Source of the DNA: Auanema rhodensis
Lineage: Eukaryota; Nematoda; Chromadorea; Rhabditida; Rhabditidae
Direction of reading: 5' to 3'
NCBI GenBank assembly: GCA_964057225.1
Contig: OZ059894.1
Coordinates: 1,984,001 to 2,048,000, forward strand
Length of the DNA: 64,000 nt
Positions 22,601-35,451 of this stretch are shown here, piece after piece. The first letter of the stretch is position 1. Every line of letters starts with the position of its first letter. A program made the translations under genes and the position numbers. Under the pieces are notes generated by a model. It worked only from the letters and a program-made list of their open reading frames with translations, ran no database searches and was not told the DNA's origin.

Positions 22601-25600
22601 AAAAATTTCAAAATAATTTAGCAGAAAGTAGATGTTTTTAGATTCCTTTTTTTAAGGCAAAGACGATGGACAATGTTATTCAACGAAAAAATTAATTCTT
22701 CAGGGTGAAAATCGAGGATATAAGTGTGAACTTATATCAGTTGATATCTCGGTGCATTTTTAAGCTAGCGCAAATCTGATAACACAGATCGACGCAGCTT
22801 GAGAATCCGCATCGAATGCACTATACTACATTGAGGAACGCTTAATACAAAAATTAGTTATGATCGTTTGAAAAATGATGCATTAGTGTATGTTGAGTTT
22901 CCATGTACACTCAACATAGCTTCCAAAAACATTTTGACAAAAATTTTTTCGAAAAATTTCAAAATAATTTAGCAGAAAGTAGATGTTTTTAGATTCCTTT
23001 TTTTAAGGCAAAGACGATGGACAATGTTATTCAACGAAAAAATTAATTCTTCAGGGTGAAAATCGAGGATATAAGTGTGAACTTATATCAGTTGATATCT
23101 CGGTGCATTTTTAAGCTAGCGCAAATCTGATAACACAGATCGACGCAGCTTGAGAATCCGCATCGAATGCACTATACTACATTGAGGAACGCTTAATACA
23201 AAAATTAGTTATGATCGTTTGAAAAATGATGCATTAGTGTATGTTGAGTTTCCATGTACACTCAACATAGCTTCCAAAAACATTTTGACAAAAATTTTTT
23301 CGAAAAATTTCAAAATAATTTAGCAGAAAGTAGATGTTTTTAGATTCCTTTTTTTAAGGCAAAGACGATGGACAATGTTATTCAACGAAAAAATTAATTC
23401 TTCAGGGTGAAAATCGAGGATATAAGTGTGAACTTATATCAGTTGATATCTCGGTGCATTTTTAAGCTAGCGCAAATCTGATAACACAGATCGACGCAGC
23501 TTGAAAATCCGCATCGAATGCACTATACTACATTGAGGAACGCTTAATACAAAAATTAGTTATGATCGTTTGAAAAATGATGCATTAGTGTATGTTGAGT
23601 TTCCATGTACACTCAACATAGCTTCCAAAAACATTTTGACAAAAATTTTTTCGAAAAATTTCAAAATAATTTAGCAGAAAGTAGATGTTTTTAGATTCCT
23701 TTTTTTAAGGCAAAGACGATGGACAATGTTATTCAACGGAAAAATTAATTCTTCAGGGTGAAAATCGAAGATATAAGTGTTAACTTATATCAGTTGATAT
23801 CTCGGTGCATTTTTAAGCTAGCGCAAATTTGATAACACAGATCGACGCAGCTTGAAAATCCGCATCGAATGCACTATACTACATTGAGGAACGCTTAATA
23901 CAAAAATTAGTTATGATCGTTTGAAAAATGATGCATTAGTGTATGTTGAGTTTCCATGTACACTCAACATAGCTTCCAAAAACATTTTGACAAAAATTTT
24001 TTCGAAAAATTTCAAAATAATTTAGCAGAAAGTAGATGTTTTTAGATTCCTTTTTTTAAGGCAAAGACGATGGACAATGTTATTCAACGAAAAAATTAAT
24101 TCTTCAGGGTGAAAATCGAGGATATAAGTGTGAACTTATATCAGTTGATATCTCGGTGCATTTTTAAGCTAGCGCAAATCTGATAACACAGATCGACGCA
24201 GCTTGAAAATCCGCATCGAATGCACTATACTACATTGAGGAACGCTTAATACAAAAATTAGTTATGATCGTTTGAAAAATGATGCATTAGTGTATGTTGA
24301 GTTTCCATGTACACTCAACATAGCTTCCAAAAACATTTTGACAAAAATTTTTTCGAAAAATTTCAAAATAATTTAGCAGAAAGTAGATGTTTTTAGATTC
24401 CTTTTTTTAAGGCAAAGACGATGGACAATGTTATTCAACGAAAAAATTAATTCTTCAGGGTGAAAATCGAGGATATAAGTGTGAACTTATATCAGTTGAT
24501 ATCTCGGTGCATTTTTAAGCTAGCGCAAATCTGATAACACAGATCGACGCAGCTTGAAAATCCGCAACGAATGCACTATACTACTTTGAGAAACGCTTAA
24601 TACAAAAATTAGTTATGATCGTTTGAAAAATGATGCATTAGTGTATGTTGAGTTTCCATGTACACTCAACATAGCTTCCAAAAACATTTTGACAAAATTT
24701 TTTTCGAAAAATTTCAAAATAATTTAGCAGAAAGTAGATGTTTTTAGATTCCTTTTTTTAAGGCAAAGACGACGGACAATGTTATTCAACGAAAAAATTA
24801 ATTCTTCAGGGTGAAAATCGAGGATATAAGTGTGAACTTATATCAGTTGATATCTCGGTGCATTTTTAAGCTAGCGCAAATCTGATAACACAGATCGACG
24901 CAGCTTGAGAATCCGCATCGAATGCACTATACTACATTGAGGAACGCTTAATACAAAAATTAGTTATGATCGTTTGAAAAATGATGCATTAGTGTATGTT
25001 GAGTTTCCATGTACACTCAACATAGCTTCCAAAAACATTTTGACAAAAATTTTTTCGAAAAATTTCAAAATAATTTAGCAGAAAGTAGATGTTTTTAGAT
25101 TCCTTTTTTTAAGGCAAAGACGATGGACAATGTTATTCAACGAAAAAATTAATTCTTCAGGGTGAAAATCGAGGATATAAGTGTGAACTTATATCAGTTG
25201 ATATCTCGGTGCATTTTTAAGCTAGCGCAAATCTGATAACACAGATCGACGCAGCTTGAGAATCCGCATCGAATGCACTATACTACATTGAGGAACGCTT
25301 AATACAAAAATTAGTTATGATCGTTTGAAAAATGATGCATTAGTGTATGTTGAGTTTCCATGTACACTCAACATAGCTTCCAAAAACATTTTGACAAAAA
25401 TTTTTTCGAAAAATTTCAAAATAATTTAGCAGAAAGTAGATGTTTTTAGATTCCTTTTTTTAAGGCAAAGACGATGGACAATGTTATTCAACGAAAAAAT
25501 TAATTCTTCAGGGTGAAAATCGAGGATATAAGTGTGAACTTATATCAGTTGATATCTCGGTGCATTTTTAAGCTAGCGCAAATCTGATAACACAGATCGA

Positions 25601-26676
25601 CGCAGCTTGAAAATCCGCAACGAATGCACTATACTACTTTGAGAAACGCTTAATACAAAAATTAGTTATGATCGTTTGAAAAATGATGCATTAGTGTATG
25701 TTGAGTTTCCATGTACACTCAACATAGCTTCCAAAAACATTTTGACAAAATTTTTTTCGAAAAATTTCAAAATAATTTAGCAGAAAGTAGATGTTTTTAG
25801 ATTCCTTTTTTTAAGGCAAAGACGACGGACAATGTTATTCAACGAAAAAATTAATTCTTCAGGGTGAAAATCGAGGATATAAGTGTGAACTTATATCAGT
25901 TGATATCTCGGTGCATTTTTAAGCTAGCGCAAATCTGATAACACAGATCGACGCAGCTTGAGAATCCGCATCGAATGCACTATACTACATTGAGGAACGC
26001 TTAATACAAAAATTAGTTATGATCGTTTGAAAAATGATGCATTAGTGTATGTTGAGTTTCCATGTACACTCAACATAGCTTCCAAAAACATTTTGACAAA
26101 AATTTTTTCGAAAAATTTCAAAATAATTTAGCAGAAAGTAGATGTTTTTAGATTCCTTTTTTTAAGGCAAAGACGATGGACAATGTTATTCAACGAAAAA
26201 ATTAATTCTTCAGGGTGAAAATCGAGGATATAAGTGTGAACTTATATCAGTTGATATCTCGGTGCATTTTTAAGCTAGCGCAAATCTGATAACACAGATC
26301 GACGCAGCTTGAGAATCCGCATCGAATGCACTATACTACATTGAGGAACGCTTAATACAAAAATTAGTTATGATCGTTTGAAAAATGATGCATTAGTGTA
26401 TGTTGAGTTTCCATGTACACTCAACATAGCTTCCAAAAACATTTTGACAAAAATTTTTCGAAAAATTTCAAAATAATTTAGCAGAAAGTAGATGTTTTTA
26501 GATTCCTTTTTTTAAGGCAAAGACGATGGACAATGTTATTCAACGGAAAAATTAATTCTTCAGGGTGAAAATCGAGGATATAAGTGTTAACTTATATCAG
26601 TTGATATCTCGGTGCATTTTTAAGCTAGCGCAAATTTGATAACACAGATCGACGCAGCTTGAAAATCCGCATCGAA
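19658..26676 (+). repeat. Array domain III: B-A-A units tagged by 338g (copies 57-76)
   Basis: Units open with a B-type monomer that starts GCAACGAATG, at copies 57, 63, 71 and 74; copies 57 and 63 also share CTAAAC. The order is B A A G2 G2 A | B A A A A G2 A A | B A A | B A G1. The change to CTTGAGAATCC (338g) occurs in ten copies: 57, 58, 63, 64, 65, 66, 71, 72, 74 and 75, all inside this domain. Copies 64, 65 and 66 are near-identical neighbours, suggesting single-monomer expansion within the longer unit. Confidence 0.85.
26454..26458 (+). other. Single-base T deletion in copy 76 (T6 to T5)
   Basis: The T tract at monomer 128-133 has five T here rather than six. It is the only deletion seen and restores the original 351-bp phase lost at 10010-10017. 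As with the insertion, it lies in a homopolymer and could be real or a sequencing error. Confidence 0.85.
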
Positions 26677-29600
26677 TGCACTATACTACATTGAGGAACG
26701 CTTAATACAAAAATTAGTTATGATCGTTTGAAAAATGATGCATTAGTGTATGTTGAGTTTCCATGTACACTCAACATAGCTTCCAAAAACATTTTGACAA
26801 AAATTTTTTCGAAAAATTTCAAAATAATTTAGCAGAAAGTAGATGTTTTTAGATTCCTTTTTTTAAGGCAAAGACGATGGACAATGTTATTCAACGAAAA
26901 AATTAATTCTTCAGGGTGAAAATCGAGGATATAAGTGTGAACTTATATCAGTTGATATCTCGGTGCATTTTTAAGCTAGCGCAAATCTGATAACACAGAT
27001 CGACGCAGCTTGAAAATCCGCATCGAATGCACTATACTACATTGAAGAACGCTTAATACAAAAATTAGTTATGATCGTTTGAAAAATGATGCATTAGTGT
27101 ATGTTGAGTTTCCATGTACACTCAACATAGCTTCCAAAAACATTTTGACAAAAATTTTTTCGAAAAATTTCAAAATAATTTAGCAGAAAGTAGATGTTTT
27201 TAGATTCCTTTTTTTAAGGCAAAGACGATGGACAATGTTATTCAACGAAAAAATTAATTCTTCAGGGTGAAAATCGAGGATATAAGTGTGAACTTATATC
27301 AGTTGATATCTCGGTGCATTTTTAAGCTAGCGCAAATCTGATAACACAGATCGACGCAGCTTGAAAATCCGCATCGAATGCACTATACTACTTTGAGAAA
27401 CGCTTAATACAAAAATTAGTTATGATCGTTTGAAAAATGATGCATTAGTGTATGTTGAGTTTCCATGTACACTCAACATAGCTTCCAAAAACATTTTGAC
27501 AAAATTTTTTTCAAAAAATTTCAAAATAATTTAGCAGAAAGTAGATGTTTTTAGATTCCTTTTTTTAAGGCAAAGACGACGGACAATGTTATTCAACGAA
27601 AAAATTAATTCTTCAGGGTGAAAATCGAGGATATAAGTGTGAACTTATATCAGTTGATATCTCGGTGCATTTTTAAGCTAGCGCAAATCTGATAACACAG
27701 ATCGACGCAGCTTGAAAATCCGCATCGAATGCACTATACTACATTGAGGAACGCTTAATACAAAAATTAGTTATGATCGTTTGAAAAATGATGCATTAGT
27801 GTATGTTGAGTTTCCATGTACACTCAACATAGCTTCCAAAAACATTTTGACAAAAATTTTTTCGAAAAATTTCAAAATAATTTAGCAGAAAGTAGATGTT
27901 TTTAGATTCCTTTTTTTAAGGCAAAGACGATGGACAATGTTATTCAACGAAAAAATTAATTCTTCAGGGTGAAAATCGAGGATATAAGTGTGAACTTATA
28001 TCAGTTGATATCTCGGTGCATTTTTAAGCTAGCGCAAATCTGATAACACAGATCGACGCAGCTTGAAAATCCGCATCGAATGCACTATACTACTTTGAGA
28101 AACGCTTAATACAAAAATTAGTTATGATCGTTTGAAAAATGATGCATTAGTGTATGTTGAGTTTCCATGTACACTCAACATAGCTTCCAAAAACATTTTG
28201 ACAAAATTTTTTTCGAAAAATTTCAAAATAATTTAGCAGAAAGTAGATGTTTTTAGATTCCTTTTTTTTAGGCAAAGACGACGGACAATGTTATTCAACG
28301 AAAAAATTAATTCTTCAGGGTGAAAATCGAGGATATAAGTGTGAACTTATATCAGTTGATATCTCGGTGCATTTTTAAGCTAGCGCAAATCTGATAACAC
28401 AGATCGACGCAGCTTGAAAATCCGCATCGAATGCACTATACTACTTTGAGAAACGCTTAATACAAAAATTAGTTATGATCGTTTGAAAAATGATGCATTA
28501 GTGTATGTTGAGTTTCCATGTACACTCAACATAGCTTCCAAAAACATTTTGACAAAATTTTTTTCGAAAAATTTCAAAATAATTTAGCAGAAAGTAGATG
28601 TTTTTAGATTCCTTTTTTTAAGGCAAAGACGACGGACAATGTTATTCAACGAAAAAATTAATTCTTCAGGGTGAAAATCGAGGATATAAGTGTGAACTTA
28701 TATCAGTTGATATCTCGGTGCATTTTTAAGCTAGCGCAAATCTGATAACACAGATCGACGCAGCTTGAAAATCCGCATCGAATGCACTATACTACTTTGA
28801 GAAACGCTTAATACAAAAATTAGTTATGATCGTTTGAAAAATGATGCATTAGTGTATGTTGAGTTTCCATGTACACTCAACATAGCTTCCAAAAACATTT
28901 TGACAAAATTTTTTTCGAAAAATTTCAAAATAATTTAGCAGAAAGTAGATGTTTTTAGATTCCTTTTTTTAAGGCAAAGACGACGGACAATGTTATTCAA
29001 CGAAAAAATTAATTCTTCAGGGTGAAAATCGAGGATATAAGTGTGAACTTATATCAGTTGATATCTCGGTGCATTTTTAAGCTAGCGCAAATCTGATAAC
29101 ACAGATCGACGCAGCTTGAAAATCCGCATCGAATGCACTATACTACATTGAGGAACGCTTAATACAAAAATTAGTTATGATCGTTTGAAAAATGATGCAT
29201 TAGTGTATGTTGAGTTTCCATGTACACTCAACATAGCTTCCAAAAACATTTTGACAAAAATTTTTTCGAAAAATTTCAAAATAATTTAGCAGAAAGTAGA
29301 TGTTTTTAGATTCCTTTTTTTAAGGCAAAGACGATGGACAATGTTATTCAACGAAAAAATTAATTCTTCAGGGTGAAAATCGAGGATATAAGTGTGAACT
29401 TATATCAGTTGATATCTCGGTGCATTTTTAAGCTAGCGCAAATCTGATAACACAGATCGACGCAGCTTGAAAATCCGCATCGAATGCACTATACTACTTT
29501 GAGAAACGCTTAATACAAAAATTAGTTATGATCGTTTGAAAAATGATGCATTAGTGTATGTTGAGTTTCCATGTACACTCAACATAGCTTCCAAAAACAT

Positions 29601-32600
29601 TTTGACAAAATTTTTTTCGAAAAATTTCAAAATAATTTAGCAGAAAGTAGATGTTTTTAGATTCCTTTTTTTTAGGCAAAGACGACGGACAATGTTATTC
29701 AACGAAAAAATTAATTCTTCAGGGTGAAAATCGAGGATATAAGTGTGAACTTATATCAGTTGATATCTCGGTGCATTTTTAAGCTAGCGCAAATCTGATA
29801 ACACAGATCGACGCAGCTTGAAAATCCGCATCGAATGCACTATACTACTTTGAGAAACGCTTAATACAAAAATTAGTTATGATCGTTTGAAAAATGATGC
29901 ATTAGTGTATGTTGAGTTTCCATGTACACTCAACATAGCTTCCAAAAACATTTTGACAAAATTTTTTTCGAAAAATTTCAAAATAATTTAGCAGAAAGTA
30001 GATGTTTTTAGATTCCTTTTTTTAAGGCAAAGACGACGGACAATGTTATTCAACGAAAAAATTAATTCTTCAGGGTGAAAATCGAGGATATAAGTGTGAA
30101 CTTATATCAGTTGATATCTCGGTGCATTTTTAAGCTAGCGCAAATCTGATAACACGAATCGACGCAGCTTGAAAATCCGCATCGAATGCACTATACTACA
30201 TTGAGGAACGCTTAATACAAAAATTAGTTATGATCGTTTGAAAAATGATGCATTAGTGTATGTTGAGTTTCCATGTACACTCAACATAGCTTCCAAAAAC
30301 ATTTTGACAAAAATTTTTTCGAAAAATTTCAAAATAATTTAGCAGAAAGTAGATGTTTTTAGATTCCTTTTTTTAAGGCAAAGACGATGGACAATGTTAT
30401 TCAACGAAAAAATTAATTCTTCAGGGTGAAAATCGAGGATATAAGTGTGAACTTATATCAGTTGATATCTCGGTGCATTTTTAAGCTAGCGCAAATCTGA
30501 TAACACAGATCGACGCAGCTTGAAAATCCGCATCGAATGCACTATACTACTTTGAGAAACGCTTAATACAAAAATTAGTTATGATCGTTTGAAAAATGAT
30601 GCATTAGTGTATGTTGAGTTTCCATGTACACTCAACATAGCTTCCAAAAACATTTTGACAAAATTTTTTTCAAAAAATTTCAAAATAATTTAGCAGAAAG
30701 TAGATGTTTTTAGATTCCTTTTTTTAAGGCAAAGACGACGGACAATGTTATTCAACGAAAAAATTAATTCTTCAGGGTGAAAATCGAGGATATAAGTGTG
30801 AACTTATATCAGTTGATATCTCGGTGCATTTTTAAGCTAGCGCAAATCTGATAACACAGATCGACGCAGCTTGAAAATCCGCATCGAATGCACTATACTA
30901 CATTGAGGAACGCTTAATACAAAAATTAGTTATGATCGTTTGAAAAATGATGCATTAGTGTATGTTGAGTTTCCATGTACACTCAACATAGCTTCCAAAA
31001 ACATTTTGACAAAAATTTTTTCGAAAAATTTCAAAATAATTTAGCAGAAAGTAGATGTTTTTAGATTCCTTTTTTTAAGGCAAAGACGATGGACAATGTT
31101 ATTCAACGAAAAAATTAATTCTTCAGGGTGAAAATCGAGGATATAAGTGTGAACTTATATCAGTTGATATCTCGGTGCATTTTTAAGCTAGCGCAAATCT
31201 GATAACACAGATCGACGCAGCTTGAAAATCCGCATCGAATGCACTATACTACTTTGAGAAACGCTTAATACAAAAATTAGTTATGATCGTTTGAAAAATG
31301 ATGCATTAGTGTATGTTGAGTTTCCATGTACACTCAACATAGCTTCCAAAAACATTTTGACAAAATTTTTTTCGAAAAATTTCAAAATAATTTAGCAGAA
31401 AGTAGATGTTTTTAGATTTCTTTTTTTTAGGCAAAGACGACGGACAATGTTATTCAACGAAAAAATTAATTCTTCAGGGTGAAAATCGAGGATATAAGTG
31501 TGAACTTATATCAGTTGATATCTCGGTGCATTTTTAAGCTAGCGCAAATCTGATAACACAGATCGACGCAGCTTGAAAATCCGCATCGAATGCACTATAC
31601 TACTTTGAGAAACGCTTAATACAAAAATTAGTTATGATCGTTTGAAAAATGATGCATTAGTGTATGTTGAGTTTCCATGTACACTCAACATAGCTTCCAA
31701 AAACATTTTGACAAAATTTTTTTCGAAAAATTTCAAAATAATTTAGCAGAAAGTAGATGTTTTTAGATTCCTTTTTTTAAGGCAAAGACGACGGACAATG
31801 TTATTCAACGAAAAAATTAATTCTTCAGGGTGAAAATCGAGGATATAAGTGTGAACTTATATCAGTTGATATCTCGGTGCATTTTTAAGCTAGCGCAAAT
31901 CTGATAACACAGATCGACGCAGCTTGAAAATCCGCATCGAATGCACTATACTACTTTGAGAAACGCTTAATACAAAAATTAGTTATGATCGTTTGAAAAA
32001 TGATGCATTAGTGTATGTTGAGTTTCCATGTACACTCAACATAGCTTCCAAAAACATTTTGACAAAATTTTTTTCGAAAAATTTCAAAATAATTTAGCAG
32101 AAAGTAGATGTTTTTAGATTCCTTTTTTTAAGGCAAAGACGACGGACAATGTTATTCAACGAAAAAATTAATTCTTCAGGGTGAAAATCGAGGATATAAG
32201 TGTGAACTTATATCAGTTGATATCTCGGTGCATTTTTAAGCTAGCGCAAATCTGATAACACAGATCGACGCAGCTTGAAAATCCGCATCGAATGCACTAT
32301 ACTACATTGAGGAACGCTTAATACAAAAATTAGTTATGATCGTTTGAAAAATGATGCATTAGTGTATGTTGAGTTTCCATGTACACTCAACATAGCTTCC
32401 AAAAACATTTTGACAAAAATTTTTTCGAAAAATTTCAAAATAATTTAGCAGAAAGTAGATGTTTTTAGATTCCTTTTTTTAAGGCAAAGACGATGGACAA
32501 TGTTATTCAACGAAAAAATTAATTCTTCAGGGTGAAAATCGAGGATATAAGTGTGAACTTATATCAGTTGATATCTCGGTGCATTTTTAAGCTAGCGCAA

Positions 32601-35451
32601 ATCTGATAACACAGATCGACGCAGCTTGAAAATCCGCATCGAATGCACTATACTACTTTGAGAAACGCTTAATACAAAAATTAGTTATGATCGTTTGAAA
32701 AATGATGCATTAGTGTATGTTGAGTTTCCATGTACACTCAACATAGCTTCCAAAAACATTTTGACAAAATTTTTTTCGAAAAATTTCAAAATAATTTAGC
32801 AGAAAGTAGATGTTTTTAGATTCCTTTTTTTTAGGCAAAGACGACGGACAATGTTATTCAACGAAAAAATTAATTCTTCAGGGTGAAAATCGAGGATATA
32901 AGTGTGAACTTATATCAGTTGATATCTCGATGCATTTTTAAGCTAGCGCAAATCTGATAACACAGATCGACGCAGCTTGAAAATCCGCATCGAATGCACT
33001 ATACTACTTTGAGAAACGCTTAATACAAAAATTAGTTATGATCGTTTGAAAAATGATGCATTAGTGTATGTTGAGTTTCCATGTACACTCAACATAGCTT
33101 CCAAAAACATTTTGACAAAATTTTTTTCGAAAAATTTCAAAATAATTTAGCAGAAAGTAGATGTTTTTAGATTCCTTTTTTTAAGGCAAAGACGACGGAC
33201 AATGTTATTCAACGAAAAAATTAATTCTTCAGGGTGAAAATCGAGGATATAAGTGTGAACTTATATCAGTTGATATCTCGGTGCATTTTTAAGCTAGCGC
33301 AAATCTGATAACACGAATCGACGCAGCTTGAAAATCCGCATCGAATGCACTATACTACATTGAGGAACGCTTAATACAAAAATTAGTTATGATCGTTTGA
33401 AAAATGATGCATTAGTGTATGTTGAGTTTCCATGTACACTCAACATAGCTTCCAAAAACATTTTGACAAAAATTTTTTCGAAAAATTTCAAAATAATTTA
33501 GCAGAAAGTAGATGTTTTTAGATTCCTTTTTTTAAGGCAAAGACGATGGACAATGTTATTCAACGAAAAAATTAATTCTTCAGGGTGAAAATCGAGGATA
33601 TAAGTGTGAACTTATATCAGTTGATATCTCGGTGCATTTTTAAGCTAGCGCAAATCTGATAACACAGATCGACGCAGCTTGAAAATCCGCATCGAATGCA
33701 CTATACTACATTGAGGAACGCTTGATACAAAAATTAGTTATTATCGTTTGAAAAATGATGCATTAGTGTATGTTGAGTTTCCATGTACACTCAACATAGC
33801 TTCCAAAAACATTTTGACAAAAATTTTTTCGAAAAATTTCAAAATAATTTAGCAGAAAGTAGATGTTTTTAGATTCCTTTTTTTAAGGCAAAGACGATGG
33901 ACAATGTTATTCAACGAAAAAATTAATTCTTCAGGGTGAAAATCGAGGATATAAGTGTGAACTTATATCAGTTGATATCTTGGTGCATTTTTAAGCTAGC
34001 GCAAATCTGATAACACAGATCGACGCAGCTTGAAAATCCGCATCGAATGCACTATACTACATTGAGGAACGCTTAATACAAAAATTAGTTATGATCGTTT
34101 GAAAAATGATGCATTAGTGTATGTTGAGTTTCCATGTACACTCAACATAGCTTCCAAAAACATTTTGACAAAAATTTTTTCGAAAAATTTCAAAATAATT
34201 TAGCAGAAAGTAGATGTTTTTAGATTCCTTTTTTTAAGGCAAAGACGATGGACAATGTTATTCAACGGAAAAATTAATTCTTCAGGGTGAAAATCGAGGA
34301 TATAAGTGTTAACTTATATCAGTTGATATCTCGGTGCATTTTTAAGCTAGCGCAAATTTGATAACACAGATCGACGCAGCTTGAAAATCCGCATCGAATG
34401 CACTATACTACATTGAGGAACGCTTAATACAAAAATTAGTTATGATCGTTTGAAAAATGATGCATTAGTGTATGTTGAGTTTCCATGTACACTCAACATA
34501 GCTTCCAAAAACATTTTGACAAAAATTTTTTCGAAAAATTTCAAAATAATTTAGCAGAAAGTAGATGTTTTTAGATTCCTTTTTTTAAGGCAAAGACGAT
34601 GGACAATGTTATTCAACGAAAAAATTAATTCTTCAGGGTGAAAATCGAGGATATAAGTGTGAACTTATATCAGTTGATATCTCGGTGCATTTTTAAGCTA
34701 GCGCAAATCTGATAACACAGATCGACGCAGCTTGAAAATCCGCATCGAATGCACTATACTACTTTGAGAAACGCTTAATACAAAAATTAGTTATGATCGT
34801 TTGAAAAATGATGCATTAGTGTATGTTGAGTTTCCATGTACACTCAACATAGCTTCCAAAAACATTTTGACAAAATTTTTTTCGAAAAATTTCAAAATAA
34901 TTTAGCAGAAAGTAGATGTTTTTAGATTCCTTTTTTTAAGGCAAAGACGACGAACAATGTTATTCAACGAAAAAATTAATTCTTCAGGGTGAAAATCGAG
35001 GATATAAGTGTGAACTTATATCAGTTGATATCTCGGTGCATTTTTAAGCTAGCGCAAATCTGATAACACAGATCGACGCAGCTTGAAAATCCGCATCGAA
35101 TGCACTATACTACTTTGAGAAACGCTTAATACAAAAATTAGTTATGATCGTTTGAAAAATGATGCATTAGTGTATGTTGAGTTTCCATGTACACTCAACA
35201 TAGCTTCCAAAAACATTTTGACAAAATTTTTTTCGAAAAATTTCAAAATAATTTAGCAGAAAGTAGATGTTTTTAGATTCCTTTTTTTGAGGCAAAGACG
35301 ACGGACAATGTTATTCAACGAAAAAATTAATTCTTCAGGGTGAAAATCGAGGATATAAGTGTGAACTTATATCAGTTGATATCTCGGTGCATTTTTAAGC
35401 TAGCGCAAATCTGATAACACAGATCGACGCAGCTTGAAAATCCGCATCGAA
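26677..35451 (+). repeat. Array domain IV: B-rich monomers (copies 77-101)
   Basis: B haplotypes (14t, 20a, 127t, 202c) are commonest here, in runs of two or three (copies 81-83, 85-86, 90-92, 94-95, 100-101) separated by A types. Several B copies carry 189t, giving a T8 tract and TTTAGGC (81, 85, 90, 94). Copy 97 has private changes GCTTGATACA, TTATTATCG and CTTGGTGC. Copy 98 (34048-34398) is an isolated G1 monomer, 22 copies beyond the previous G type. Copy 100 has CGACGAAC and copy 101 has 189g. Confidence 0.82.
27379..33696 (+). repeat. Duplicated 9-monomer (3159-bp) higher-order unit
   Basis: Copies 79-87 (27379-30537) and 88-96 (30538-33696) have the same order: Be, A, B with 189t, B, B, A, B with 189t, B with 321g/322a, A. 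The rare double change giving CACGAATC is at 30156 and again at 33315, exactly 3159 bases apart. The only differences I noticed are TTTCTTTT in copy 90 against TTCCTTTT in copy 81, and CTCGATGC in copy 94 against CTCGGTGC in copy 85. This is the largest clearly duplicated unit in the window and must be recent. Confidence 0.9.
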
